Shown in pieces: positions 26,864-35,579 of a DNA stretch of 64,000 nt; positions within the stretch are counted from its first letter, which is position 1; every line of letters begins with the position of its first letter. The translations under genes and the position numbers were made by a program. Under the pieces are notes generated by a model, which did no database searches, was not told the origin of the DNA, and saw nothing but the letters and a program-made list of their open reading frames with translations. Source of the stretch: Stygiobacter sp. (GTDB lineage: Bacteria > Pseudomonadota > Alphaproteobacteria > Rhodospirillales > Magnetospirillaceae); NCBI GenBank assembly GCA_006218045.1, contig VBWB01000009.1:1-64000 (forward strand), given 5' to 3'.

Positions 26864-27442
26864 ATGAGCCTGCGTGTGATCGTGGTCGATGACGAAGCCG
26901 ACCGCGCCCAATCGGTGCGCCAAGCCCTGGAGGGCGCGGGGTTTGTCGTCGTCGCCACCTTCGGCACCGGCGCCGATTTGCCGCGCAAGCTGGCCGAACT
27001 GGCCGCCGACGTGGTCATCGTCGATATCGACAGCCCCGACCGTGACACTTTGGAAGACATGCGCCGCGTCACCATGGAGCAACGCCGCCCGGTGGTGATG
27101 TTCGCCCAGGACGGCAAGCCGGAGACCATCAAGGCGGCCATCGAGGCCGGCGTCGCCGCCTATGTGGTCGACGGCCTGAAGCCCGACCGGGTGCGCCCGG
27201 TGGTCGATGTGGCCATCGCCCGCTTCGCCCAGTTCCAGCAATTGCGCGGCGAATTGGACAAGGCCCGCACCACCTTGGCCGAGCGCAAGCTGATCGAAAA
27301 AGCCAAGGGCATCTTGATGAAGCGCCGCAAGGTCGACGAGGACGAGGCCTATGGGCTGATGCGCCGCATGTCCATGGACCAGAAATCCCGCCTGATCGAC
27401 GTCGCCAACAAGATCATCGAAGCCGCCGAATTGCTGGGGTGA
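26864..27442 (+). CDS. nasT: NasT-type ANTAR antiterminator
   Basis: A 192-residue protein with an N-terminal pseudo-receiver (DDE motif at 9-11, Asp54 in VIVDIDSPD) and a C-terminal ANTAR RNA-binding domain (ERKLIEKAKGILMKRRKVDEDEAYGLMRRMSMDQ). NasT binds two-hairpin leader RNAs and prevents termination in nitrate-assimilation operons when nitrate releases it from NasS. A matching leader lies 0.9 kb downstream at 28337-28483. NasS is usually encoded next to nasT, but here the nearest candidate is inside the nitrate operon at 30802-31980. Confidence 0.9.
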   Translation: MSLRVIVVDDEADRAQSVRQALEGAGFVVVATFGTGADLPRKLAELAADVVIVDIDSPDRDTLEDMRRVTMEQRRPVVMFAQDGKPETIKAAIEAGVAAYVVDGLKPDRVRPVVDVAIARFAQFQQLRGELDKARTTLAERKLIEKAKGILMKRRKVDEDEAYGLMRRMSMDQKSRLIDVANKIIEAAELLG

Positions 27443-27451
27443 GCCTTATAC

Positions 27452-27526
27452 AAATGGCCCGTGACGGGCTGTTCAGACGCCACTCGGGCTCAGCGCATGT
27501 CCACGCTTTGCGTGAAAATGCGCTAG
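27452..27526. repeat. Dispersed intergenic repeat, copy 1
   Basis: The segment begins aaatggcccgtgacgggctg, contains gttcagacgccact and ends ccacgctttgcgtgaaaatg. It shares this order of blocks with 29808-29908. It contains the hairpins gcccgt-gacgggc and cacgctttgcgtg. Confidence 0.8.
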
Positions 27527-28120
27527 TTATTTGGCCGCTTGCGCCACATTGGCCGGATCGGCGGCATAATCGGCGCTTTCCGGCGGGCAGGCCAGATCGC
27601 TCGGGCGGTTCCAGGCCTGATTGATGAACACCTGCCAGTCCTTGCGGTTGACGTCATAGGTTTCATAACCCGACGTATCGTTACAGGTTGCCGCCGACAC
27701 CGACTGACCGGGGCCGACGGCCACCACCGCGCCGACTTTCAAGGTACAGGTCGCCACCCATTTCAACTCGTTCCAGGTGCCGCAGATTTCATAGGCGCGG
27801 CGATAGCCTTCCCGCGTGCCCTTGGGCGTATCGAAGGCCCACCACGAGCCCAAACGGTTTGATTGCCCGCTCGCCTGCGGCCCGTTCCATAACCGATAGA
27901 CCGGCATGTCCTGGCCAAGGCGAACCACCAGGGCCCGGGTCACCCCGCCCTGACCCGGCGGCTTTTCCGCCGCCACGGCATTGGCTTGCCCATAGGCCGG
28001 GTCGGTGGCTGGCACCAACGTCATCTTGCCCGCCCAAGCGGCAGGCAGCGTGGTTGCATCCTGCGCCGCCATGGGGGCACAGGCCGACAATCCCAACATC
28101 AACAGCAGGATAGCGCGCAT
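27527..28120 (-). CDS. Putative lipoprotein
   Basis: A 197-residue protein with a short lipoprotein signal (MRAILLLMLGLSAC, lipobox LSAC). The mature part has several paired Cys (ICGTWNELKWVATC, ATCNDTSGYETYDVN) that suggest disulphides in the periplasm. I do not recognise the family. ATG 28120 has AGGTG 6 nt upstream and is preferred to the GTG three codons earlier. It is divergent from the nitrate operon and shares its upstream region. Confidence 0.65.
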   Translation of the reverse strand: MRAILLLMLGLSACAPMAAQDATTLPAAWAGKMTLVPATDPAYGQANAVAAEKPPGQGGVTRALVVRLGQDMPVYRLWNGPQASGQSNRLGSWWAFDTPKGTREGYRRAYEICGTWNELKWVATCTLKVGAVVAVGPGQSVSAATCNDTSGYETYDVNRKDWQVFINQAWNRPSDLACPPESADYAADPANVAQAAK

Positions 28121-28229
28121 TGAATGCACCTATGATTTTATTTAACACAAATAACACCATCCAAAATTGCAGCACCGCTGTCAAGCAACGCATGCTGTCT
28201 GATTAATTTTTGAACTTGCTGAAATTAAC

Positions 28230-28246
28230 TGCGCATATTTTGTGCA
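28230..28246. promoter_or_regulatory. NtrC-like binding site (predicted)
   Basis: The 17-bp imperfect dyad TGCGCATATTTTGTGCA resembles the NtrC consensus TGCACC-N5-GGTGCA in spacing and outer bases. It lies about 50 bp upstream of the sigma-54 -24 box, a reasonable activator position. The assignment is by eye only. Confidence 0.45.
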
Positions 28247-28296
28247 TGCGCGGAATCGTCCCACGGCCAAAACCGCGGAAATCCCGCATTGCACAA

Positions 28297-28313
28297 TTGG
28301 CATGGCGATTGCT
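28297..28313 (+). promoter_or_regulatory. Sigma-54 (RpoN) promoter of the nitrate operon
   Basis: The sequence TTGGCATGGCGATTGCT has the -24 GG and -12 GC elements of the consensus YTGGCACG-N4-TTGCW with correct spacing and one deviation (T for C in CACG). It lies just upstream of the ANTAR leader, which fits nitrogen-controlled transcription of the nrt-nir-nas genes. Confidence 0.8.
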
Positions 28314-28336
28314 TCTAAGACCAGTGCAACGCGGCG

Positions 28337-28400
28337 ACCTCAATGGCGAGGTGGTTGGCGTACAGAAATAGACGATTACCCGGGGCGACGACGTCCCGGG
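28337..28400 (+). promoter_or_regulatory. ANTAR-target two-hairpin leader
   Basis: Hairpin P1 is acctc-AATGGC-gaggt (28337-28352). Its hexaloop has A at position 1 and G at position 4, the conserved ANTAR recognition bases. Hairpin P2 (28379-28400) is a 6-bp cccggg stem extended by GC and GU pairs around the hexaloop GACGAC, with G at position 4 but G instead of A at position 1. The pair precedes an intrinsic terminator, the known arrangement for NasT/NasR-type antitermination. Confidence 0.8.
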
Positions 28401-28412
28401 AGAATCAGGAAC

Positions 28413-28483
28413 AACGGCGTTCCACGGATTGCCCCTCTGGTTTCAGAGGTCACGCAAGCCCCGTGGAACGCCGTTTTTGTTTT
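28413..28483 (+). terminator. Intrinsic terminator in the nitrate operon leader
   Basis: A perfect 15-bp stem (28413-28427 with 28461-28475) is followed by tttttgtttt. The loop holds its own 6-bp hairpin, cctctg-gttt-cagagg (28434-28449). It ends 37 bp before nrtA, so by default transcription would stop before the operon. Antitermination by NasT is the expected bypass. Confidence 0.92.
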
Positions 28484-28519
28484 GGCCTGCCGCTTTGGCA
28501 CACACGAGGGGTACCGACC

Positions 28520-29800
28520 ATGACCGATACGCTGACCCGCCGCTCCCTGCTGAAAGTTTCCGGCACCGCCGCCGTTCTGGCCGCTGCCCGCACCGCCTTG
28601 CCCGGCGGTGCCTGGGCCGCCACCGGCGACGCCCCCGAAGTCAAGGGAGCCACGTTCGGCTTCATCGCCCTCACCGATTCCTCGCCTTTGATCATCGCCA
28701 AGGAAAAGGGCTTCTTCGCCAAGTACGGCTTGCCGGACGTCCAGGTGGTCAAGCAGGCCAGTTGGGGCACCACCCGCGACAATCTGGAGCTGGGCAGCGC
28801 CGGCGGCGGCATCGACGGCGCCCACATCCTGAGCCCCATGCCCTATCAGATGGCTTCGGGCCGCATCACCAAGAACAGCACCAAGGTGCCCATGAACATC
28901 CTGGCCCGGCTCAACACCAACGGCCAATCCATCTCGGTGTCCAACACCTACAAGACCCTGCATGTGGGCACCGCCGCCAAGGCCCTGGGCGAGGCCTTCG
29001 CCAAGGCCCGCGCCACCGGCAAGGACGTCAAGGTGGCCATGACCTTCCCCGGCGGCACCCATGATCTGTGGATCCGCTATTGGCTGGCCGCCAACGGCGT
29101 CGACCCCGATAAGGATCTCAGCACCATCGTCGTGCCGCCGCCGCAGATGGTCGCCAACATGAAGGTCGACACCATGGAGGCCTTCTGCGTCGGCGAACCG
29201 TGGAACGCCCAGCTCATCAACCAGGGCATCGGCTATACCGCGCTGACCACCGGCGAGCTTTGGAAGGATCACCCGGAAAAGTCCCTGGCCATGCGCGGCG
29301 ACTGGGTGGAAAAGAACCCCAAGGCGGCCAAGGCGGTGACCATGGCGGTGCTGGAGGCGCAAATCTGGTGCGAAGCCAATATCGAGGAGATGTGCAAGAT
29401 CGTCTCGGGCCGCGAATGGTTCAAGGTGCCCTACGAGGACATCGTCTGGCGCTCGAAGGGCCGCTACGATTACGGCACCGGCAAGGTGGTGGAAAGCAGC
29501 CCGCACGTGATGAAGTTCTGGAAGGACTTCGCCTCGTATCCGTTCCAAAGCCATGATTTGTGGTTCCTGACCGAGAACATCCGCTGGGGCTATCAGCCCG
29601 CCGATGTGGACACCAAGGCGCTGATCAAGGCCGTCAACCGCGAGGACATCTGGCGCGATGCCGCCAAGGCCCTGGGTGTGCCGACGGCGGAAATCCCCGC
29701 CACCCCCTCGCGCGGCGTCGAAACCTTCTTCGACGGCAAGACCTTCGACCCCGCCAACCCGCAGGCCTATCTCAAGAGCCTGACCATCAAGCGGGTCTAG
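28520..29800 (+). CDS. nrtA: Nitrate ABC transporter substrate-binding protein NrtA
   Basis: A 426-residue periplasmic nitrate/nitrite-binding protein. It has a twin-arginine signal (TRRSLLKVSGTAAVLAA) and a cleavage region near GGAWAA. The mature protein has the NrtA/CmpA pattern: FGFIALTDSSPLIIAKEKGFF, GAHILSPMPYQMASG, FPGGTHDLWIRYWLAANG, VPPPQMVANMKV and FCVGEPWNAQLINQGIGY. It delivers nitrate to NrtB and NrtD. It is the first gene after the leader terminator. ATG 28520 is preceded by GAGGGG. Confidence 0.93.
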   Translation: MTDTLTRRSLLKVSGTAAVLAAARTALPGGAWAATGDAPEVKGATFGFIALTDSSPLIIAKEKGFFAKYGLPDVQVVKQASWGTTRDNLELGSAGGGIDGAHILSPMPYQMASGRITKNSTKVPMNILARLNTNGQSISVSNTYKTLHVGTAAKALGEAFAKARATGKDVKVAMTFPGGTHDLWIRYWLAANGVDPDKDLSTIVVPPPQMVANMKVDTMEAFCVGEPWNAQLINQGIGYTALTTGELWKDHPEKSLAMRGDWVEKNPKAAKAVTMAVLEAQIWCEANIEEMCKIVSGREWFKVPYEDIVWRSKGRYDYGTGKVVESSPHVMKFWKDFASYPFQSHDLWFLTENIRWGYQPADVDTKALIKAVNREDIWRDAAKALGVPTAEIPATPSRGVETFFDGKTFDPANPQAYLKSLTIKRV

Positions 29801-29807
29801 ACCTTGC

Positions 29808-29908
29808 AAGTGGCCCGTGCCGGGCGGTTCAGACGCCACTGTGTGCGAAGCACACGTCTACGACTCCGGGCTCATCGCATCTCCACGCTTCGCGTGAAAA
29901 TGCTCTAA
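29808..29908. repeat. Dispersed intergenic repeat, copy 2
   Basis: It shares blocks with 27452-27526 (aagtggcccgtgccgggcgg, gttcagacgccact, ccacgcttcgcgtgaaaatg) and carries an extra 25-bp insert that contains the hairpin gtgtgc-gaa-gcacac. The right end runs into the ribosome site of nrtB. Confidence 0.8.
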
Positions 29909-29921
29909 GGAGAACAGCGCC

Positions 29922-30779
29922 ATGACCATGGTCACCACCCCCACCCAAGTCAAGGAGGCGGCAGTCGCCGCCCCCCTTTCGCGCCCCATCGCCCCCAGCG
30001 AGTTGAAAAAGAAGCTACGCCACGTGGCCGCCGTGACCGTGCCGCCGCTGGTCGGCCTGATCGTCCTGTTGGGCCTGTGGGAACTGGCCTGCCAGCAGGC
30101 CGGCGCCATGCTGCCGCCGCCCTCCAAGGTGCTGACCGACACCAAGGAACTGATCCTCGATCCGTTCTTCGACAATGGCGGCACCGACAAGGGCCTGTTC
30201 TGGCATCTGGCCGCCAGCCTCAAGCGCGTCGCCATGGGCTTTTCCCTGTCGGCGATCATCGGCATCACGCTGGGCATGATCATCGGCCAGAGCAAGGTGG
30301 CCATGCGGGCGCTCGACCCCATCTTCCAGGTGCTGCGCACGGTGCCGCCCTTGGCCTGGCTGCCCATTTCCCTGGCCGCCTTCAAGGCCGCCGATCCCTC
30401 GGCCATCTTCGTCATCTTCATCACCTCGGTGTGGCCGATCATCCTCAACACCGCCGTCGGCGTCCGCAACATCCCCCAGGATTACCGCAACGTCGCCGCC
30501 GTGCTGCGGCTGTCGCCCTTGGAATTCTTCGCCAAGATCGCCATGCCGGCCTCGGTCCCCTACATCTTCACCGGCCTGAAGATCGGCATCGGCCTGTCGT
30601 GGCTGGCCATCGTCGCCGCCGAGATGCTGATCGGCGGTGTCGGCATCGGCTTCTTCATCTGGGATGCCTGGAACTCGTCGCTGATGAGCGAAATCATCCT
30701 CGCCCTGGTCTATGTCGGCCTGGTCGGCTTCGCCCTCGACCGCCTGATCACCTTGATCGGCAAGAAGGTCGCGGGCTGA
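29922..30779 (+). CDS. nrtB: Nitrate ABC transporter permease NrtB
   Basis: A 285-residue inner-membrane permease with about six membrane segments. It has the conserved PPLAWLPISLAAF and EAA-like cytoplasmic loop (AVLRLSPLEFFAKIAMPASVPYIFTGLKIG) that contacts the ATPase. It ends in ALDRLITLIGKKVAG. GGAG lies 8 nt before ATG 29922. Confidence 0.94.
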   Translation: MTMVTTPTQVKEAAVAAPLSRPIAPSELKKKLRHVAAVTVPPLVGLIVLLGLWELACQQAGAMLPPPSKVLTDTKELILDPFFDNGGTDKGLFWHLAASLKRVAMGFSLSAIIGITLGMIIGQSKVAMRALDPIFQVLRTVPPLAWLPISLAAFKAADPSAIFVIFITSVWPIILNTAVGVRNIPQDYRNVAAVLRLSPLEFFAKIAMPASVPYIFTGLKIGIGLSWLAIVAAEMLIGGVGIGFFIWDAWNSSLMSEIILALVYVGLVGFALDRLITLIGKKVAG

Positions 30780-30801
30780 AACAAACACGCGGGAGGAAAC
30801 G

Positions 30802-31980
30802 ATGAGCATGGAAAAGACCCGCCTCAAACTGGGCATCGCCCCCCTGGTCGATTGTGCCGCCATCGTGGTGGGCAAGGAACGCGGCTTCTTCGCCGAGCAG
30901 GGGCTCGACGTCCACATCAGCCGTGAACCCAGTTGGGCCAATATCCGCGACAAGCTGGCGCTCGGCAGCCTGGATGCCGCCCAGATGCTGGCGCCCCAGC
31001 CCATTTCCATGACCTTGGGCCTGGGCCCCATCCGCGAGCCGGTGATCGCCGCCATGGGCCTGGGCCAAGGCGGCAACACCATCACCATCGGCGCGGCCCT
31101 GTGTGCCCGCATGGAGGCCAAGGGCGGTCCGACCAACCATGCCTTGAAGGCGGTGATCGACGACGACAAGGCCCAGGGCCGCCCGGTCCTGACCCTGGCC
31201 ATGCCCTATCCGTTTTCCACCCATCATTATGAACTGCGCTATTGGCTGGCCGCCGCCGGCATCGACCCCGACCGCGACGTCCGTCTGAGCGTGGTGCCGC
31301 CGCCCCTGATGGTCGGCCATCTGTCGGCGGGCAACATCGCCGGCTTCTGCGTCGGCGAACCCTGGGGGTCGCTGGCCGCCAGCATGGAATTGGGCCAGGT
31401 CGTCGCCACCAGCGACGACATCTTCGCCGGTCGGCTGGAGAAAGTTCTGGGCGTCACCCGGTCATGGGCGGAAAGCCACCCCGAAACCCTGAAGGCCATG
31501 CTGAAGGCGCTGATCAACGCTGGCCAGTGGTGCGACGCCAACCGGGCCGAACTGGCCGGGATCGTCGCCCAGCCGGCCTATGTCAACGTCCCGGTCGACG
31601 TGGTCCGCCACGCGCTGACCAAGCCGGGCGCCCCGGTGTTTTCCGCCCACGCCGCCAACTTCCCCTGGCGCAGTCAGGCCATGTGGTACATGCGCGAAAT
31701 GCAGCGCTGGGGCCACCTGCCCGCCGACATCAACGCCCGCCGGCTGGCCGAGGATATCTACCGCCCCGATCTGTACCGCATGGCCGCCCTGGAACTGGGC
31801 CGCCCGGTGCCCTTGACCGATTACAAGAGCGAAGGCGAGCACGCTGCCCCCTGGATTCTGACCCAGGCCACCGCTCCCATCGCCATGGGTCCCGATCTGC
31901 TGCTGGACGGCGCCCGCTTCGACCCCAATGCCACCAATGCCGCCGCCCCCGCCCCGGCGCCCAAGGAGAGCACGCCATGA
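30802..31980 (+). CDS. Signal-less NrtA paralogue, NasS-like nitrate sensor
   Basis: A 392-residue protein of the NrtA/CmpA fold without any signal peptide, so it should be cytoplasmic. It keeps the family pattern (LGIAPLVDCAAIVVGKERGFF, DAAQMLAPQPISMTLG, YPFSTHHYELRYWLAAAG, VPPPLMVGHLSAGNIAGFCVGEPWGS). Two roles are possible. It may be NasS, which sequesters NasT until nitrate binds, or it may be a free-standing equivalent of the regulatory domain of cyanobacterial NrtC, because it lies directly before the ATPase gene. NasS fits the nasT gene at 26864 better. GGGAGG precedes ATG 30802. Its stop overlaps nrtD (ATGA). Confidence 0.85.
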   Translation: MSMEKTRLKLGIAPLVDCAAIVVGKERGFFAEQGLDVHISREPSWANIRDKLALGSLDAAQMLAPQPISMTLGLGPIREPVIAAMGLGQGGNTITIGAALCARMEAKGGPTNHALKAVIDDDKAQGRPVLTLAMPYPFSTHHYELRYWLAAAGIDPDRDVRLSVVPPPLMVGHLSAGNIAGFCVGEPWGSLAASMELGQVVATSDDIFAGRLEKVLGVTRSWAESHPETLKAMLKALINAGQWCDANRAELAGIVAQPAYVNVPVDVVRHALTKPGAPVFSAHAANFPWRSQAMWYMREMQRWGHLPADINARRLAEDIYRPDLYRMAALELGRPVPLTDYKSEGEHAAPWILTQATAPIAMGPDLLLDGARFDPNATNAAAPAPAPKESTP

Positions 31981-32771
31981 ACGCCTATCTGTCCATCGAC
32001 GATGTCGGCATCACCTTCCAGACCGAAAAGGGCAGCTTCCGCGCCCTCGACCACGTCAATCTGAAGGTGGAAAAGGGTGAGTTCATCTCGATCATCGGCC
32101 ATTCCGGCTGCGGCAAGTCGACCATCTTGAACATCGTCGCCGGCCTGTTGCAGGCCACCGAAGGCGGCGTTTTGCTGGAAAACCGCGAAGTGGACAGCCC
32201 CGGCCCCGACCGCGCCGTGGTGTTCCAGAACCATTCGCTGCTGCCCTGGCTCAGCGTCTACGACAACATCAAGCTGGCGGTGGACAAGGTCCATGCCAAA
32301 AGCAAAAGCAAGGCCGAGCGCCACGCCTGGATCATGCACAATCTGCAATTGGTGCGCATGGACCACGCCAAGGACAAGACCCCCAACGAAATCTCGGGCG
32401 GCATGAAGCAGCGCGTCGGCATCGCCCGCGCCCTGGCCATGGAACCCAAGGTTCTGCTGCTGGACGAGCCGTTCGGCGCCCTCGACGCCCTGACCCGCGC
32501 CCACCTTCAGGACTCGCTGCTGGAAATCCAGCGCCGCCTGGGCAACACGGTGATGATGATCACCCATGACGTGGACGAGGCGGTGTTGCTGTCCGACCGC
32601 ATCGTCATGATGAGCAACGGCCCCGCCGCCTCCATCGCCCAGGTGCTGAAGGTCGAGCTCGCTCATCCGCGCCGCCGGGTCGAACTGGCCGACGATGCCC
32701 AATACAACCACTACCGGGCCGAGGTGCTGCGCTTCCTGCACGGCCACGCCCCGGCCAGCGCCGCCGCTTGA
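31977..32771 (+). CDS. nrtD: Nitrate ABC transporter ATPase NrtD
   Basis: A 264-residue ATPase. Walker A is GHSGCGKST, the signature motif is SGGMKQRVGIARAL, Walker B is VLLLDEPFGALD, and the switch His is in MMITHDVDEAVLLSD. No NrtA-like C-terminal domain is fused, unlike NrtC. ATG 31977 overlaps the preceding stop codon. Confidence 0.94.
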   Translation: MNAYLSIDDVGITFQTEKGSFRALDHVNLKVEKGEFISIIGHSGCGKSTILNIVAGLLQATEGGVLLENREVDSPGPDRAVVFQNHSLLPWLSVYDNIKLAVDKVHAKSKSKAERHAWIMHNLQLVRMDHAKDKTPNEISGGMKQRVGIARALAMEPKVLLLDEPFGALDALTRAHLQDSLLEIQRRLGNTVMMITHDVDEAVLLSDRIVMMSNGPAASIAQVLKVELAHPRRRVELADDAQYNHYRAEVLRFLHGHAPASAAA

Positions 32772-32788
32772 GCGAAAGGACCAAATCC

Positions 32789-35242
32789 ATGAACGCAGTC
32801 TCCCGCCAAAGACTGGTGGTCATCGGCAACGGCATGGCCGGCATGCGCACGGTCGAGGAAGTCCTGGCCCGCGCCCCGGTCCGTTACGACATCACCGTGT
32901 TCGGGGCCGAGCCCCACCCCAATTACAACCGCATCATGCTGTCCTCGGTCCTGGCCGGGGAAAAGCGGATCGACGACATCGTCATCAATCCGTTGTCGTG
33001 GTACGCGGAAAACGGCATCACCCTTCATACCGGTGATCCGGTGGTGGCCATCGATACCGCGGCCAAGACGGTCACCGCCGCCAGCGGCCTGTGCGTGGCC
33101 TATGACAAGCTGCTGCTGGCCACCGGCTCCAAGCCGCTGATGCCGCCGCTGCCCGGCCTGGACCTGCCCGGCGTGGTCGCCTTCCGCGATATCGCCGATA
33201 CCGACAAGATGCTGGCCGCCGCCCAAGCCAAGCAGCGCGCGGTGGTCATCGGCGGTGGTCTGTTGGGTCTGGAAGCGGCCTGGGGCCTGAAGCGGCGCGG
33301 CATGCCCGTCGCCTTGGTGCATCTGATGCCGACGCTGATGGAACGCCAGCTCGACGTCGAGGCCGGCACCTTGCTGCAACGCGACCTGAGCGAACGCGGC
33401 CTGCATTTCTTCACCCAGGCTCAGACCGAGCGGGTGATGGGCGAGACCCGGGCCGAGGGCCTCGTCCTCGCCGATGGTCGCACCATCCCCGCCGATCTGG
33501 TGGTCGTCGCCATCGGCATCCGCCCCAATATCGACATGGGCAAGGCGGCTGACCTCGACATCAATCGCGGCATCCTGGTCGGCGACGACATGGCCACCAG
33601 CAATCCCGACATCTACGCCGTCGGCGAATGCGTCGAGCATAACGGTCAGGTCTTCGGCCTGGTCGCCCCCATCTGGGAACAAGCCAAGGTTTGCGCCGCC
33701 CGGCTGGCCGGCGACCAGATCGCCGCCTATGCCACCCCGGCCTTGTCCACCCGCCTGAAGATCACCGGCATCGACGTGTTCTCCGCCGGCAAGCTGGCGG
33801 CCGAGGACGATGCCGACGAGGAAGTCATCTTCCGCGATGCCTCCAAGGGCGTCTACCGCAAGCTGGTGGTGCGCGAAGGCAAACTGGTCGGCGCCGTCAT
33901 GTATGGCGACGTCGCCGATGGCGGCTGGTATTTCGACCTGATCAAGGGCGAACGCGACATCGCCCAATCGCGCGATCATTTGATCTTCGGCCAAGGCTTC
34001 GCCGAGCAGGGCTGTTGCGGCGGTGCCAAAGCCGGCCTGGACGTGGCTTCCATGGCCGACGATTCCCAGGTCTGCGGCTGCAACGGCGTTTCCAAGGGCG
34101 CCATCGTCAAGGCCATCACCGAAAAGGGCCTGACCTCTCTGGACGAGGTGCGCGCCCACACCAAGGCCTCGGCCAGTTGCGGCATGTGCACCCCCGCCGT
34201 CCAGGCCATCTTGTCCTTCGTCACCGGCGCCGATGCGAGCGCGCCGGAAGCCCTGTGCAAATGCACCGATCACGGTCACGACCATGTGCGCCACGCCATC
34301 TTGGACCAGCGCCTGAAGAGCATGGATTCGGTGCGCAAGGCACTGGGTTGGAAGACCGAGGACGGCTGCGCCAAGTGCCGCCCGGCCCTGAACTATTACC
34401 TGCTCTGCGCCTGGCCGGGCGAATACGTGGACGATTACCAATCCCGCTTCATCAACGAGCGCGCCCACGCCAATATCCAGAAGGACGGCACCTATTCGGT
34501 CATTCCGCGCATGTGGGGGGGCGTCACCACCCCGGACGAATTGCGCGCCATCGCCGATGTCGCCGACAAGTTCAACATCCCCAGCGTCAAGGTCACCGGC
34601 GGTCAGCGCATCGATCTGCTGGGGGTGAAGAAAGAGGATTTGCCGGCGGTCTGGGGTGACCTCAACAAGGCGGGGCTGGTTTCCGGCCACGGCTATGCCA
34701 AGGGCTTGCGCACGGTGAAGACCTGCGTGGGATCGGAATGGTGCCGCTTCGGCACCCAGGATTCCACCGGCCTGGGCATCAAACTGGAAAAGCTGATGTG
34801 GGGGTCGTGGACGCCGCACAAGGTCAAGCTGGCGGTCTCGGGTTGCCCGCGCAACTGCGCCGAGGCCACCATCAAGGATATCGGCATCATCTGCACCGAG
34901 GCCGGCTACGACATGGTCATCGGCGGCAATGGCGGCATCGAGGTCCGCGTCACCGACGAGTTGACCCGCCTGTCCACCGAGGCCGAGGTGCTGGAATATG
35001 CCAGCGCCTTCATGCAGCTCTACCGGGAAGAGGGGCATTACCTGGAGCGCACGGCCCCTTACGTCGAGCGGGTCGGGATGGCCCATATCAAGGCCCACAT
35101 CCTCGACGACGATGCCCGCCGCAAGGCGCTTTATGCCCGCTTCCTGTTCTCGCAGAGCTTCGCCCAGGACGACCCGTGGGCGGAACGGGCCACCGGCGGC
35201 ATCGATGCCCATGAATTCCAACCCTTGGCGGTGGTGAGCTGA
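32789..35242 (+). CDS. nirB: Assimilatory nitrite reductase large subunit NirB
   Basis: An 817-residue cytoplasmic enzyme that reduces nitrite to ammonium with NAD(P)H. It has an N-terminal FAD/NAD-binding module (LVVIGNGMAGMRTVEEVL) and a BFD-type [2Fe-2S] domain (CGCNGVSKGAIVKAI, CGMCTPAVQAIL). The nitrite/sulfite reductase half-domain and the [4Fe-4S]-siroheme ligands CVGSEWC and CPRNC follow. ATG 32789 is preferred because AAAGGA precedes it, although a TTG at 32768 overlapping nrtD is also open. Confidence 0.95.
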   Translation: MNAVSRQRLVVIGNGMAGMRTVEEVLARAPVRYDITVFGAEPHPNYNRIMLSSVLAGEKRIDDIVINPLSWYAENGITLHTGDPVVAIDTAAKTVTAASGLCVAYDKLLLATGSKPLMPPLPGLDLPGVVAFRDIADTDKMLAAAQAKQRAVVIGGGLLGLEAAWGLKRRGMPVALVHLMPTLMERQLDVEAGTLLQRDLSERGLHFFTQAQTERVMGETRAEGLVLADGRTIPADLVVVAIGIRPNIDMGKAADLDINRGILVGDDMATSNPDIYAVGECVEHNGQVFGLVAPIWEQAKVCAARLAGDQIAAYATPALSTRLKITGIDVFSAGKLAAEDDADEEVIFRDASKGVYRKLVVREGKLVGAVMYGDVADGGWYFDLIKGERDIAQSRDHLIFGQGFAEQGCCGGAKAGLDVASMADDSQVCGCNGVSKGAIVKAITEKGLTSLDEVRAHTKASASCGMCTPAVQAILSFVTGADASAPEALCKCTDHGHDHVRHAILDQRLKSMDSVRKALGWKTEDGCAKCRPALNYYLLCAWPGEYVDDYQSRFINERAHANIQKDGTYSVIPRMWGGVTTPDELRAIADVADKFNIPSVKVTGGQRIDLLGVKKEDLPAVWGDLNKAGLVSGHGYAKGLRTVKTCVGSEWCRFGTQDSTGLGIKLEKLMWGSWTPHKVKLAVSGCPRNCAEATIKDIGIICTEAGYDMVIGGNGGIEVRVTDELTRLSTEAEVLEYASAFMQLYREEGHYLERTAPYVERVGMAHIKAHILDDDARRKALYARFLFSQSFAQDDPWAERATGGIDAHEFQPLAVVS

Positions 35243-35243
35243 A

Positions 35244-35579
35244 ATGATGGACTGGATCGATATCGGCACCATCGCCGACATTCCCCGCCTGGGGGCGCGC
35301 ACGGTGGAAACCCATGTGGGGCAGGTGGCGGTGTTCCGCACCGGCGACGACGAGGTTTTCGCCCTCATCAACAAATGCCCGCACAAGAACGGGCCGTTGT
35401 CGGAAGGCATCGTCATGGGCCGCAAGGTCGCCTGCCCGCTGCACAATTGGGTCATCGACCTCAATGACGGCACCGCCCTGGCCCCGGATGAAGGCTGCAC
35501 CACCACCTTGCCCTTGCGCGACGAGGGCGGACGGCTGCTGCTGGGTTTGACCCCTGCAAAAAAGGTGGCCCATGGCTGA
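35244..35579 (+). CDS. nirD: Nitrite reductase small subunit NirD
   Basis: A 111-residue Rieske-fold protein. The cluster-binding residues CPHKNGPLSEG and CPLHNW are intact, so a [2Fe-2S] centre is expected. Many NirD proteins have lost it, and here both Cys-x-His pairs are kept. It overlaps the start of the nitrate reductase gene by 8 bp. Confidence 0.93.
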   Translation: MMDWIDIGTIADIPRLGARTVETHVGQVAVFRTGDDEVFALINKCPHKNGPLSEGIVMGRKVACPLHNWVIDLNDGTALAPDEGCTTTLPLRDEGGRLLLGLTPAKKVAHG

